NCBI RefSeq assembly: GCF_004363305.1 | Contig: NZ_SNZA01000001.1 | Location: 274,902-338,901 of the forward strand | DNA: 64,000 bases | Reading direction: 5' to 3' | From: Marinomonas communis | GTDB taxonomy: Bacteria; Pseudomonadota; Gammaproteobacteria; Pseudomonadales; Marinomonadaceae | In this document: positions 1 through 8,402 of the stretch, piece by piece | How positions within the stretch are numbered: position 1 is the first letter of the stretch | Layout of the letters: each line of letters begins with the position of its first letter | The notes under the pieces: model-generated | Seen by the model: only the letters and a program-made list of their open reading frames with translations | Told to the model about the DNA's origin: nothing | Database searches by the model: none | Program-made: the position numbers and the translations under genes

Positions 1-805
1 ATTCCACCGCGGCATCGATATCGGTGTCGTCAAAAATGAGAAGGGCTGATTTACCCCCCAATTCTAACGTCACTGGTTTGATACCAGCGGCTGCCGCTTT
101 CATGACCGTGCTGCCTGTTTCAACGCTGCCAGTGAATGCCAGTTTGTCTACGAGTGGGCTAGACGTAATGCCGGAACCACCACCGGTGACAATGTTCAGT
201 ACACCTTTAGGTAAACCAACTTCATGGGCGATCTGTGCTAACCATAATGCCGTCATAGGAGTCTGAGTGGAGGGCTTCAATACCGCTGTGCAGCCTGCTG
301 CCAGCGCTGGTGCAACTTTCCAGGCTGCCATCAGTAATGGGAAGTTAAACGGGACGATTAGACCTGCCACGCCGATTGGCTGACGAATGGCTTTGCTTGT
401 GAAACGATCATCCCCAAGTTTAATTTCTTCTTCAGGGTTTTCATCCAGCTCTTCAGCCAGTTGGGCATAAAATGAAAAGCAGTCTGCCGCATCGGTGATG
501 TCCCATTCTGCTTCTGGGTAGGGCTTACCGTTATCTAGGGTTTCCATCTCACTGATTGCTTGCAGGTTATTACGGATCGCATCACCCATTGCATATAGGT
601 AGCGAGCACGCTCTTTGCCTGTAAGTCCTGACCATTCACCTGAGTCAAAGGCATGACGAGCTGCCTGTACTGCGTTGGCCGCATCTTGGCTACTCGAATT
701 GGCAATGGTGGCAATGATGGATTCGTCCGCGGGATTGATGATGTCTAACGTTGCGCCGTGCTCTGCATCGACAAATTCGCCATTGATGTATAGCTTAGTT
801 TGCAT
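1..805 (-). CDS. Aldehyde dehydrogenase, partial (likely alpha-ketoglutarate semialdehyde dehydrogenase)
   Basis: This is the N-terminal 268 codons of an NAD(P)-dependent aldehyde dehydrogenase; the C-terminal part, with the catalytic Cys, lies beyond the left edge. The protein starts MQTKLYINGEFVDAEHG. It carries the family's cofactor-domain signatures: a PFNFPLLMAAWKVAPALAAG segment, a FTGSVETG loop and the ELGGKS motif with the general-base Glu near residue 252. The ATG at 805 follows an AGGAACACC-type ribosome site. It lies 60 bp downstream of a DHDPS-family deaminase in a hydroxyproline locus. That position fits the last step of the pathway, oxidation of 2-oxoglutarate semialdehyde to 2-oxoglutarate. 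Family membership is seen; the substrate is inferred from context. Confidence 0.88.
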   Translation of the reverse strand, partial: MQTKLYINGEFVDAEHGATLDIINPADESIIATIANSSSQDAANAVQAARHAFDSGEWSGLTGKERARYLYAMGDAIRNNLQAISEMETLDNGKPYPEAEWDITDAADCFSFYAQLAEELDENPEEEIKLGDDRFTSKAIRQPIGVAGLIVPFNFPLLMAAWKVAPALAAGCTAVLKPSTQTPMTALWLAQIAHEVGLPKGVLNIVTGGGSGITSSPLVDKLAFTGSVETGSTVMKAAAAGIKPVTLELGGKSALLIFDDTDIDAAVE

Positions 806-868
806 AGGTGTTCCTTTTACTCGAAAGTGGATCAGTTTGGAGGGTGGGGGAGCACCCTCCAAGCGTCG

Positions 869-1747
869 TTATACTGCTTGTGCCAACTCGTAAGCAGCAC
901 GCATTGCAGCTTTTTCGTCCTCTGTTAGCGGTAGCAGTGGTGCGCGACACTCACCACCCGGTACGCCTGCTAGTTCAGCGCCGTACTTCAGTTTTTGGAT
1001 GAATTTAGATTCTTCTAGACAAGCCATTACCGGGAACAGACCTTCGATAATGCGTTTCGCTTCTAGAATGTCGCCAGCTTCAAACGCGTTGTAGAAACGT
1101 ACGACTTGTGGTGCAAGGAAGTTTGCAGGACCACAAATCCAGCTAGTCGCGCCCCATAGGAAGAAGTCCAACGCCTGGTCATCACTGCCACAAGACAGGT
1201 CGATTTTGCCTTTGAACTTGTTGTTGATGTCCAGTGCACGAAGCAGGTTGCCGCTGCTTTCTTTGATCGCAATAACACGATCGTTGTCTTGGAAGGCTTC
1301 CATGATTTCTAAGCCCACATCCACGCCAGAGCGGATTGGGTAGTTGTAAAGCACAAGCTCAACATCGACTGCTGCCAGCACTTTGTTGAAATGCTCGATT
1401 AGCTCTTCGTTTGAAGGCAAAGCGTAGAAAGGCGCTGACAAGAGTACTGTGTCATAACCGATTTCTTTCGCTGCTTTGGTCAGCTCGATGACTTCACGAG
1501 TAGAAGGCGCGTTTGTACCAGCGATAAGTGGCACACGACCATTTACTTGCTCTTTAACAAACTTAAGCACTTGTGCGCGTTCCGCATGGCTCATGGCGTA
1601 GTATTCACCAGATGTTCCTAATACAGCGAAGCCATGAACGCCGTCTGCAAGTTGCTTTTCGATCACTTTTGCTAACGCATCGAAGTCGATGTTTTCATCT
1701 TTATCAAATGGCGTGATAAGTGCTGGAAGAATACCTTTAAGTTTCAT
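869..1747 (-). CDS. DHDPS/NAL-family lyase, probable 1-pyrroline-4-hydroxy-2-carboxylate deaminase
   Basis: A 292-residue class I aldolase of the DapA/NanA superfamily, the normal length. It has the GTSGE motif at 44-48, the LYNYP Tyr near 134-136 and a Schiff-base Lys162 in AIKESSGN. Biosynthetic dapA would not be expected inside a hydroxyproline operon. With an epimerase and a D-amino-acid dehydrogenase upstream and a semialdehyde dehydrogenase downstream, the fitting activity is deamination of 1-pyrroline-4-hydroxy-2-carboxylate to 2-oxoglutarate semialdehyde (the LhpC role). A terminator and a candidate operator lie between it and the epimerase gene, so it probably has its own promoter. 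Other NAL-family lyases, such as KDG or dehydro-sugar-acid enzymes, remain possible. Confidence 0.85.
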   Translation of the reverse strand: MKLKGILPALITPFDKDENIDFDALAKVIEKQLADGVHGFAVLGTSGEYYAMSHAERAQVLKFVKEQVNGRVPLIAGTNAPSTREVIELTKAAKEIGYDTVLLSAPFYALPSNEELIEHFNKVLAAVDVELVLYNYPIRSGVDVGLEIMEAFQDNDRVIAIKESSGNLLRALDINNKFKGKIDLSCGSDDQALDFFLWGATSWICGPANFLAPQVVRFYNAFEAGDILEAKRIIEGLFPVMACLEESKFIQKLKYGAELAGVPGGECRAPLLPLTEDEKAAMRAAYELAQAV

Positions 1748-1808
1748 AACTGCTCCTATTGATTAAGCATAATTGCGAACATAATGTTCTATTTTAAAAA
1801 TCCACACT

Positions 1809-1826
1809 GAATACATTGTGTATGCA
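1809..1826 (-). promoter_or_regulatory. Candidate operator A (hydroxyproline regulon)
   Basis: On the minus strand this reads TGCATACACAATGTATTC, ending 62 bp before the deaminase ATG. It matches operators B (7336-7350) and C (7581-7595) with a core of YATACACWWWGYAY. The core is an imperfect inverted repeat typical of dimeric regulators such as the GntR family. No regulator gene is visible in the window; the binding protein is inferred. Confidence 0.5.
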
Positions 1827-1840
1827 ATGATTTTGGCGTC

Positions 1841-1872
1841 AAAAAAAGACAGGCCCAGAATTGGGTCCTGCC
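1841..1872 (-). terminator. Rho-independent terminator after the epimerase gene
   Basis: On the minus strand a CAGG(A)CCCA / TGGGCCTG stem with an ATTC loop is followed by seven T residues. It sits just downstream of the epimerase stop codon and separates that transport/epimerase operon from the deaminase unit. Confidence 0.75.
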
Positions 1873-1883
1873 AATGACAGAAA

Positions 1884-2918
1884 CTAAGCTTGAGTTATTT
1901 CGTTGATAAAACGTCCCCAAGTGTCCGAAAGCGTAAAGCCCTGTTTAAAAGGATCGGTTGGATCGACCATTAACTGCTGTGTGCCATAGATCCAAGCGCG
2001 ACCAGTTACCTTTGGCAAGACTGCCGTTTTGTCTGCAATCGTCGTGGTATCCTCTAGCAGCACACCAAATTGACTACCAATGATGGACTGTGAGGTCAGT
2101 GAGTCTCCAACTTCCACGAGGTTGCGAGCGTACATAGTGGCGAGGTTTGCAGAGCTTCCTGTGCCGCAAGGAGAGCGATCACAACGGCCAGGTTTTAGCG
2201 TGGTACAGGTTTGTACCAATGCACCATCTATGTTGCGGAACATCACATAAGAGATTTTATTTAACGAAGCATACATTGGGTGCTGTACAGAATATTGTTG
2301 GTTCAAGCGAGTGACCAAATCTACGCCGATATCAAACAAAAGATGTGCATTTTGCGGCGCGATTTCCATACCTAGCTGCTGCACATCGACGATACCGTAA
2401 TAATCACCACCAAAAGCAATATCCGCTTTGATCGTTTGATCCATGTACGGGATCTCAACGTCTAGCGCTTCTACAAAAGATGGCACCATAGACAAGGTGA
2501 CGTCGATACACTTACCACCCTCGCAGCGTGCCGTTGCTGTGACTAATCCCGCCGCGGTATCCAATCGAACAATTGTCTCTGGCTCGGTCATTGGAACCAT
2601 GCCTGTTTCAAGTAATACAGTGGTGACACAAATCGCATTAGAGCCTGACATTGGGTGTGCACCGTCAGGTTGCAGAATGACAAAGCCTGCGTCAGCGTCC
2701 GGACGGGTTGGTGCTGTGACAATATTCACTGATCCATGGGGTACGCCTCTTGGCTCAAAGCATAAGAACCTTTGTAGGTCACGGCCTTCATTGTTGAGGT
2801 AGTCGAATTTCTCCTGCATGGTGGCGCCAGGGATCTGCAACACGCCACCCACGACCACGCTGCCGTTTTCTCCTTCACAGTGTGCATTAACGACTTGAAT
2901 ATACTTAGACGTATTCAT
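1884..2918 (-). CDS. Proline racemase family protein, probable 4-hydroxyproline 2-epimerase (Ser/Cys type)
   Basis: A 344-residue proline-racemase-family enzyme. The second catalytic residue is the conserved Cys251 in CDRSPCGTGSSA. The first position, normally Cys in MCGH, is Ser91 in HPMSGSNA. In this family Cys/Cys pairs mark racemases and epimerases, and Thr/Cys marks trans-3-hydroxyproline dehydratases. Ser/Cys members have been described with 4-hydroxyproline epimerase activity and sometimes 3-hydroxyproline dehydratase activity. Being last in an operon with a D-amino-acid dehydrogenase and an amino-acid ABC transporter, it most likely converts trans-4-hydroxy-L-proline to cis-4-hydroxy-D-proline. 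It starts 8 bp after the dehydrogenase stop. Confidence 0.87.
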   Translation of the reverse strand: MNTSKYIQVVNAHCEGENGSVVVGGVLQIPGATMQEKFDYLNNEGRDLQRFLCFEPRGVPHGSVNIVTAPTRPDADAGFVILQPDGAHPMSGSNAICVTTVLLETGMVPMTEPETIVRLDTAAGLVTATARCEGGKCIDVTLSMVPSFVEALDVEIPYMDQTIKADIAFGGDYYGIVDVQQLGMEIAPQNAHLLFDIGVDLVTRLNQQYSVQHPMYASLNKISYVMFRNIDGALVQTCTTLKPGRCDRSPCGTGSSANLATMYARNLVEVGDSLTSQSIIGSQFGVLLEDTTTIADKTAVLPKVTGRAWIYGTQQLMVDPTDPFKQGFTLSDTWGRFINEITQA

Positions 2919-2926
2919 AAGGCTTC

Positions 2927-4198
2927 CTAAAAACGGTCCGCACGATAAAAAGACATGTCCATTTGCATGGAGGCTTCACTGGTTATCATATCTGCGACTA
3001 ACTCACCAGAAATAGCACCATAGGTAATACCTAGCTGTCCGTGACCACAAGCATAAATGACATTATTAAAACGCGGTGAACGGTCAATCACGGGTAAGGT
3101 GTCTGGCATCATTGGTCGATAGCCAACCCATTCTTTTGCGTCTTCATTTTGGAGGTTTGGCAGGATTTTCTGTGCTTTCTCAACAATGGCTTGGGCGCGT
3201 TTGAAGTTAGGTTTGCTGTTTAAGCCTCCCAACTCTAATGTACCGCCGACACGAATGCCCATTTCCATCGGTGTGATGACAAAGCCTCCATGGTGGTGAA
3301 GCAGGGGATGTTTGATTTGCACATTCGGCTTAGCAATCGTGGTGTTGTAACCCGCCATGGCTTCTAGCGGAATATAATCGCCCAGTTTGTTAGACAGTAA
3401 TGGCGTCCAAGCTCCCGCAGCGATGACGTAATAATCAGCACTCAATACATCACCGCTCTCAAGTGTCAGGTCAGTCACGTGGTTAGGTTGTTTATCAAAC
3501 TGAGCTACTTTATCAATGCGGATACGCCCACCTTGCTCCACGAAATGGCGAGCGAGGTCTTTGGTTAAGCGTGCTGGATCAGCAAAGTAGTCCCAGCCTT
3601 TCATTAGCATGGCGCAAGCAATGTCTTGGCTGATTTCAGGCTCTAAATCGTGTAGTGCTTTATGATCCAAAAACTCACTGTTAAAGCCGTACTTTAAACG
3701 TAAGTCCCAATCATATTGCCCTTCAGCGATTTCCTTTTGCTCGTCGAAGAGATACAGCACTTCATAGGGTTGTAGTAGGTCTTCAATCCCAGCTGATTTC
3801 AACAGCGGTTGATACGCTTGCGCTGCAGCGGCAGACAACTGCGTTAAGCCCTTGGCAATGTGTTGAACATTTTCAGGACGTCCCGCTTTTAAAAATTGCA
3901 TGAACCAGCTAGTCATGGTGATCGCATGGAGCGGTCGAACGCTAATCGGCCTGGTCGGATCTGTGAGCCATCCTGGCACCTGAGATAACACTCCTGGTTT
4001 CGAAATGGGCACGATCTCACCAACAGCCATCAGTCCACAGTTGCCCGTGGAGGCTCCGGCGGCAATGGCTTCTTTTTCAATCAGAGTGACGTCGAATCCT
4101 CTTTTTAGCAGGTTGATCGCCGAAGTTACCCCAATAATGCCGCCACCAATGACGGCAACGCTTGGTTTGATTGAAGTTTCTAAATGCGTGGTGTTCAT
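2927..4198 (-). CDS. FAD-dependent D-amino-acid dehydrogenase (DadA-like), probable D-hydroxyproline dehydrogenase
   Basis: A 423-residue DAO-family flavoprotein with an N-terminal Rossmann motif, VAVIGGGIIG at about 14-23, closed by an acidic LIEKE strand end. The C-terminal YACGHGQLGITYGAISGELV segment is typical of DadA-type enzymes. Within the operon it should oxidise the D-hydroxyproline made by the epimerase to 1-pyrroline-4-hydroxy-2-carboxylate, passing electrons to the respiratory chain. It is a single-chain enzyme, unlike the multi-subunit LhpBEF complex of pseudomonads. Other D-amino acids are possible substrates. Confidence 0.87.
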   Translation of the reverse strand: MNTTHLETSIKPSVAVIGGGIIGVTSAINLLKRGFDVTLIEKEAIAAGASTGNCGLMAVGEIVPISKPGVLSQVPGWLTDPTRPISVRPLHAITMTSWFMQFLKAGRPENVQHIAKGLTQLSAAAAQAYQPLLKSAGIEDLLQPYEVLYLFDEQKEIAEGQYDWDLRLKYGFNSEFLDHKALHDLEPEISQDIACAMLMKGWDYFADPARLTKDLARHFVEQGGRIRIDKVAQFDKQPNHVTDLTLESGDVLSADYYVIAAGAWTPLLSNKLGDYIPLEAMAGYNTTIAKPNVQIKHPLLHHHGGFVITPMEMGIRVGGTLELGGLNSKPNFKRAQAIVEKAQKILPNLQNEDAKEWVGYRPMMPDTLPVIDRSPRFNNVIYACGHGQLGITYGAISGELVADMITSEASMQMDMSFYRADRF

Positions 4199-4221
4199 AT
4201 ACGTATTACTCGCAAACGGGG

Positions 4222-4893
4222 CTAAAGCGCAATTTTATGAATCAGTTTTCGTTCTACCCAACTCACTGAGCGAGTGAGCGGGAAGGCGATTAGGAAATAG
4301 ATCACGGCCACAGCAGTGAGCATTTCAACCGGTTTAAAGGTCACGCTGGAGATGTTTTGACCGATGTACATTAGGTCAGACATACCGACAGCAGAGACCA
4401 AAGCACTTTCCTTGAACAGGCTCACTGAGTTAGAGAGCAAGGTAGGGATTGCGCGAAGGATGGCCTGAGGCAAAATGACGTAGAAGATTTTGGTAAAGCC
4501 ACCAATACCTAGTGCGACACAGGCATCCATTTGATCCTTCTCGATGGCACGAAGCGAGGAGCGAAAGGTCTCGGATACGATGGCGCCCATGTATAAGGTG
4601 AGGGCGATGACCGCTGAAACAAAGTTGCTGATCTCAAAGCCTAAGATTAATGGCAAGCAGAAGAAGATCCAGAACAACTGTATCAGTACCGGTGTGCCAC
4701 GAAAGAACTCTACATAAAGTGTGGTCACGGCTTTCACAACGGGATTGCTGGATAAACGAAGCAGAGCGACGACAAAACCCAGACCCAAACCTAAGATCAG
4801 ACAAAGCCCAGTAATGCCAAGGGTTGTCATTAATCCTTCTAACAAGGCATCCCAGTAGTCCAAAAGAAATAGGAAATTAACGTTGTACGACAT
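4222..4893 (-). CDS. Polar amino acid ABC transporter permease (HisM/GlnP type)
   Basis: A 223-residue inner-membrane permease with about five hydrophobic segments and the EAA cytoplasmic loop near ACVALGIGGFTKIFYVILPQ. It also shows the RGTPVLIQLFW segment typical of the HisMQ subfamily. It is the second of two permease genes of the locus, 9 bp after the first, and should form a heterodimer with it. The transporter probably imports hydroxyproline or its betaine-like derivatives; this is inferred from the catabolic genes downstream. Confidence 0.9.
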   Translation of the reverse strand: MSYNVNFLFLLDYWDALLEGLMTTLGITGLCLILGLGLGFVVALLRLSSNPVVKAVTTLYVEFFRGTPVLIQLFWIFFCLPLILGFEISNFVSAVIALTLYMGAIVSETFRSSLRAIEKDQMDACVALGIGGFTKIFYVILPQAILRAIPTLLSNSVSLFKESALVSAVGMSDLMYIGQNISSVTFKPVEMLTAVAVIYFLIAFPLTRSVSWVERKLIHKIAL

Positions 4894-4902
4894 GGGAACT
4901 CC

Positions 4903-5565
4903 TTAAGCCACTTTTAGACGTTTTTCGAGTTGACTGCTGATGTACATCGCAGGCAATGCAATGGCAAAGTAAATCAGAGCAACCACAGTAAAGGTTTCAA
5001 TCGGGCGATAGGTTTCCGTGGAAAGCATTTTGCCCATGTACATTAAGTCTTCGATGGCAACGATTGCCACCAAGGCGCTTTGTTGAAAAATACTGATGCC
5101 ATTAGTGACCAATACCGGCAGTGCCAAACGAATGGCCTGAGGCAGAACCACGTAGACATTGGTTTGAATTTTGTTCAGACCAAGCGCCACGGATGCATCC
5201 AATTGCGCCTTAGGGATAGCCTGAATTGCGGCACGATACGCTTCTGCATTGAAAGCAATTAGGTTTAAAGACAGTGCTAAAACGCCCATTACAATCGGAT
5301 CTAAGAACACGTTAAAAAGCATGGGGACACAGTAGAAAATCCATACAATCTGTATCAATGCTGGAGTGCAGCGAAAGATCTCAATGAAGCTGGTGGCTGG
5401 CCAGCTCAGCAATTTGCTTGGACTCATTACCATCAAAGCCACAACAAAACCCAATGAGACGCCGATCACGATGGAGGTAAGGCTGAGTTGTAAGGTGACT
5501 AGCAAACCCTCCATCAATGTATCTATGCCTTTTAAGGTATAGAAAAAATCAATGTCATAACTCAT
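4903..5565 (-). CDS. Polar amino acid ABC transporter permease (HisQ/GlnP type)
   Basis: A 220-residue permease with the same architecture as its neighbour: an FRCTPALIQIVWIFY segment and an EAA loop in ASVALGLNKIQTNVYVVLPQ. Its start overlaps the ATPase gene stop by 4 bp, which indicates translational coupling. It is a membrane subunit of the putative hydroxyproline importer. Confidence 0.9.
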   Translation of the reverse strand: MSYDIDFFYTLKGIDTLMEGLLVTLQLSLTSIVIGVSLGFVVALMVMSPSKLLSWPATSFIEIFRCTPALIQIVWIFYCVPMLFNVFLDPIVMGVLALSLNLIAFNAEAYRAAIQAIPKAQLDASVALGLNKIQTNVYVVLPQAIRLALPVLVTNGISIFQQSALVAIVAIEDLMYMGKMLSTETYRPIETFTVVALIYFAIALPAMYISSQLEKRLKVA

Positions 5566-6353
5566 GCCGCGTTCTCCGTGTGCAGGATTTTCTCAAGGAA
5601 GTCACGGGTACGTTGTTCTTTAGGGTTACTGAAGATCTGTTCAGGTGTACCGTCTTCCACAACGACACCGCCGGCACAGAACACCACACGTGTGGCGATG
5701 TTTTTGGCGAACCACATATCATGGGTCACAATCATCATCGGCATGTGCTGATCGGCTAACTGCATCATCACAGACTCGACCTCGTTGACCAATTCTGGAT
5801 CAAGCGCTGAAGTGACTTCATCAAACAACATCAATTCTGGGGAAAGCATCAACGCACGAGCAATGGCAACACGTTGTTTTTGGCCGCCCGATAGTTGACT
5901 AGGTTGCGCGTCCGCTTTGTCTGCTAGCCCTAGGCGTTTAAGTAGACCGCGAGCTTTTTCTTCGGCCTGAGAACGTGGGATACCACGGGATTTCACTGGT
6001 GCAAGGGTCAGGTTTTGCAAAATAGTGAGGTGTGGAAACAACGTGTAGTGCTGAAATACCATGCCCACTTGCTTTTGAATGGTGTGATCAATGGCATTTT
6101 TTTCTGTGCGGCCTTGCCCTTTAATATACGGCTTGCCGTCCACTTCGATCGTTCCTTCATCGATGTTTTCAAGTCCCATTACGCAGCGCAGTAGGGTACT
6201 TTTACCACCGCCACTGGGGCCGATGACGACGATGCGGTCACCAGGATACATGTCCAAATCCAGGCCTTTCAACACCTGTATAGTTTCGCTGTAACTTTTC
6301 TTTAAACCTCGGACCTTAATAAAAGCTGGGGTGTCTTGAGTTGTTGTTTGCAT
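5562..6353 (-). CDS. Amino acid ABC transporter ATP-binding protein (GlnQ/HisP type)
   Basis: A 263-residue ABC ATPase. Walker A is GPSGGGKS near 45-52, the signature is LSGGQKQRV, Walker B is LMLFDEVTSALD and the switch His is in IVTHD. The length is normal for the polar-amino-acid uptake class. It lies between the binding protein (60 bp upstream) and the permeases (overlapping), and energises the importer from the cytoplasmic face. Confidence 0.93.
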   Translation of the reverse strand: MQTTTQDTPAFIKVRGLKKSYSETIQVLKGLDLDMYPGDRIVVIGPSGGGKSTLLRCVMGLENIDEGTIEVDGKPYIKGQGRTEKNAIDHTIQKQVGMVFQHYTLFPHLTILQNLTLAPVKSRGIPRSQAEEKARGLLKRLGLADKADAQPSQLSGGQKQRVAIARALMLSPELMLFDEVTSALDPELVNEVESVMMQLADQHMPMMIVTHDMWFAKNIATRVVFCAGGVVVEDGTPEQIFSNPKEQRTRDFLEKILHTENAA

Positions 6354-6413
6354 GGGGCGTTCCTCTATAGAAGGGCAAGCTCCATCTAGAGCTTGCCTAA
6401 TTGTTATTTGACG

Positions 6414-7256
6414 TTACTTCTTAGCGTTTGCGATGGACTGTTCTGTGTAGAACTCAGTCATGCGTACGATGTCGCCTTTGGCAATTTTTTCTTCTAGGAA
6501 AATGTTGAACGCTTCGATATCTGACCACGCCACGTTTTTACGTAGACCGTTGGCAATACCTTGTTTCAATAGAGCTGGTTCTGGGTAAACGGTTTCTGAC
6601 CAGTCTTTATTGGTCGCTGCAAAAATTCGGTTGGTATCAGCCATGTCGACAAGTACATCTGCACGACGAGACATCAGTGCTAGACGTGTTTCATCGTTAG
6701 CTGGAAGACGTAGGATTTTTGCGTTTTTGATCACATCGGTAACAGCTTGATCCTGAACGGTTCCTGACATCACTGCTAAGGTAATACCTTTCTTATCGAA
6801 GTCTGCCAGTTTGCTGGAGTCTTCAGGAAGTTTGCTGTTGTCTTTGTTAAAGACGAATGATACTTCGCCGTACATTGGCGAAATAGAGAAAGCAACCGCC
6901 ATGGCGCGCTTTGGCTTACGGTTCAATGCGAGTGAGATATCCCATTTTCCTGCTTGTAGGCCTGCAATGATGTTATCCCATGTTGTATCCATAAACTCTG
7001 CTTTAACACCTAAGTGTTGTTCTGCAAATTCACGACATAGGTCCACATAGATACCGCTGTATTCACCAGTTTTAGGATCACGGATGACATATGGCGGCGC
7101 AACGGCTGCGCCACAACGAAGGCTGCCGCGATCTTGTGCGTCTTGCCAAAGTGGCTCGGAATCAGCAGCTTGAGATAAGCCTGACACCATAGTTGTTGCT
7201 AACAACATGCCTGCTGCAAAGGTCTTCTTGAGGGAAATGCCAAATTGCTTGTTCAT
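6414..7256 (-). CDS. Periplasmic amino acid-binding protein of the hydroxyproline-locus ABC transporter
   Basis: A 280-residue solute-binding protein of family 3 (SBP_bac_3). The Sec signal peptide has a KK n-region and a hydrophobic stretch, with cleavage likely after GLSQA near residue 30. The mature part begins with the family's RGSLRCG-like segment and contains the YSGIYVDLCREFA and WDISLALNRKPKRA lobes. It is the first gene of the leftward transport/catabolic operon. Candidate operator B lies about 80 bp upstream. The ligand is inferred to be 4-hydroxyproline. Confidence 0.9.
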   Translation of the reverse strand: MNKQFGISLKKTFAAGMLLATTMVSGLSQAADSEPLWQDAQDRGSLRCGAAVAPPYVIRDPKTGEYSGIYVDLCREFAEQHLGVKAEFMDTTWDNIIAGLQAGKWDISLALNRKPKRAMAVAFSISPMYGEVSFVFNKDNSKLPEDSSKLADFDKKGITLAVMSGTVQDQAVTDVIKNAKILRLPANDETRLALMSRRADVLVDMADTNRIFAATNKDWSETVYPEPALLKQGIANGLRKNVAWSDIEAFNIFLEEKIAKGDIVRMTEFYTEQSIANAKK

Positions 7257-7335
7257 GTTTTGGTTCCTTTCTCTACGTTTTGTTAGAAGTGTTATTGCCG
7301 TATTTGCTTTCTCGTAACCAGTTCTCGAAAGCTAA

Positions 7336-7350
7336 TATACACTTTGCATA
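7336..7350 (+). promoter_or_regulatory. Candidate operator B (hydroxyproline regulon)
   Basis: The sequence TATACACTTTGCATA, about 80 bp upstream of the binding-protein ATG, matches the YATACACWWWGYAY core of operators A and C. Its position fits control of the transport/epimerase operon. Confidence 0.45.
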
Positions 7351-7580
7351 CAAGAAAAAGATCGGTCAATAAATTTTTATGGCTCGTCATTTTTTTTTAA
7401 TAAACTTAGATTAAGTAAATACAAAACTAACTTTAGTTACTGGCAATAAACTGGTTTTTAATTCAATAAAAACAGATAGATAAGATATTTTTAGAATGAT
7501 GTTATGCAAATTAATCGTGCTTTAACGAAGTGATTAATACTCGTTTTTTATTTTTTTAATGTGATATAAGTGAATTCATG

Positions 7581-7595
7581 TATACACAAAGTACA
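7581..7595 (+). promoter_or_regulatory. Candidate operator C (hydroxyproline regulon)
   Basis: The sequence TATACACAAAGTACA, preceded by TG, is the closest match to operator A: TGYATACACAAWGTA is common to both. It ends 39 bp before the SDR start codon, where a regulator could block or recruit polymerase. It links the SDR/aldolase genes to the hydroxyproline genes. Confidence 0.5.
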
Positions 7596-7634
7596 TTTTA
7601 ATTGTCTGTTTGGATTGCTGATAAGAGGTGGTTT

Positions 7635-8393
7635 ATGTGCAGTAGATTTTCAGGGAAAAGTGCGATTGTAACGGGGGGCGCGGGAGGCATTGGTCAGGCC
7701 ATTTGTCAAAAACTTGCAGAAGATGGCGCAGCCATCGTGGTGTGTGATATCCAGCTTGAAACAGCCGAAAAAGTTGCACAAGAGCTGATCGATAAAGGAC
7801 ATCAAGCTATTGCGGTGGCAGCTGATATTTCACAAAAAACAGAGTGTGAGCGAGTAGTAGAACTGACGTTACAGGCCTTTGGTTCGGTTGACTTGCTTGC
7901 CAATAACGCGGGTATTAACCGCCGCGGAAATCTGTTGTCCTTAACGGATGAGGATTGGCTTACTTCTTTCGATGTGAATCTACATTCTATGTATTACTTA
8001 ACCAAAGCAGCGTTGCCGCATATGGTTGAGCAAGGTTCTGGAGCCATCGTCAATACTGCATCGCAGTGGGGGTTATATCCTGCTCCTAACCACATTGCTT
8101 ACAACACCACAAAGGCTGCGGTGGCTGCCTTTACGCAAAACCTAGCGCGAGACTATGCACCACACAATGTACGTGTGAATGGTATTTGCCCTGGCGAGGT
8201 CCATACTCCAATGCTCGAAGCTGGAGTAAAACGCGCAGGAAAAAACATCTCTGATTTGGATGCTTTGGTGCCATTTGGTCGAATTGGGAAACCTGAGGAA
8301 ATCGCTAACCTCGTGGCATTTTTATTGTCAGATGAGGCGGCATTTATGTGCGGTTCATTAGTAGAAATCACCGGCGCGCAAGCGGTTGCATAG
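7635..8393 (+). CDS. Short-chain dehydrogenase/reductase (SDR)
   Basis: A classical SDR of 252 residues. The nucleotide-binding TGGAGGIG is near 13-20, NNAG follows in LLANNAGI, and the catalytic Ser and YxxxK appear in NTASQWG and AYNTTKAA. The ATG at 7635 was chosen because AAGAGGTGG precedes it by 3-4 bases; an upstream in-frame TTG has no ribosome site. It is the first gene of a rightward group with a second SDR and a PLP enzyme. The shared operator suggests co-regulation with hydroxyproline catabolism. The substrate is unknown, with a hydroxy-acid or hydroxy-amino-acid derivative plausible. Confidence 0.88.
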   Translation: MCSRFSGKSAIVTGGAGGIGQAICQKLAEDGAAIVVCDIQLETAEKVAQELIDKGHQAIAVAADISQKTECERVVELTLQAFGSVDLLANNAGINRRGNLLSLTDEDWLTSFDVNLHSMYYLTKAALPHMVEQGSGAIVNTASQWGLYPAPNHIAYNTTKAAVAAFTQNLARDYAPHNVRVNGICPGEVHTPMLEAGVKRAGKNISDLDALVPFGRIGKPEEIANLVAFLLSDEAAFMCGSLVEITGAQAVA

Positions 8394-8402
8394 GAGCAAG
8401 GT

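Larger units (their letters stand above)
7257..7634. promoter_or_regulatory. Divergent A+T-rich control region of the hydroxyproline locus
   Basis: This gene-free stretch of 378 bp separates the leftward binding-protein operon from the rightward SDR genes. It is strongly A+T-rich and carries two copies of the operator-like motif, one near each divergent start. A TTG at 7602 would extend the first SDR but lacks a ribosome site. No RNA gene or ORF was recognised here. Confidence 0.55.

Noticed and set aside
7602-7634. TTG-initiated upstream extension of the first SDR
   Set aside because: It has no ribosome site and overlaps the operator region; ATG at 7635 has AAGAGGTGG before it.
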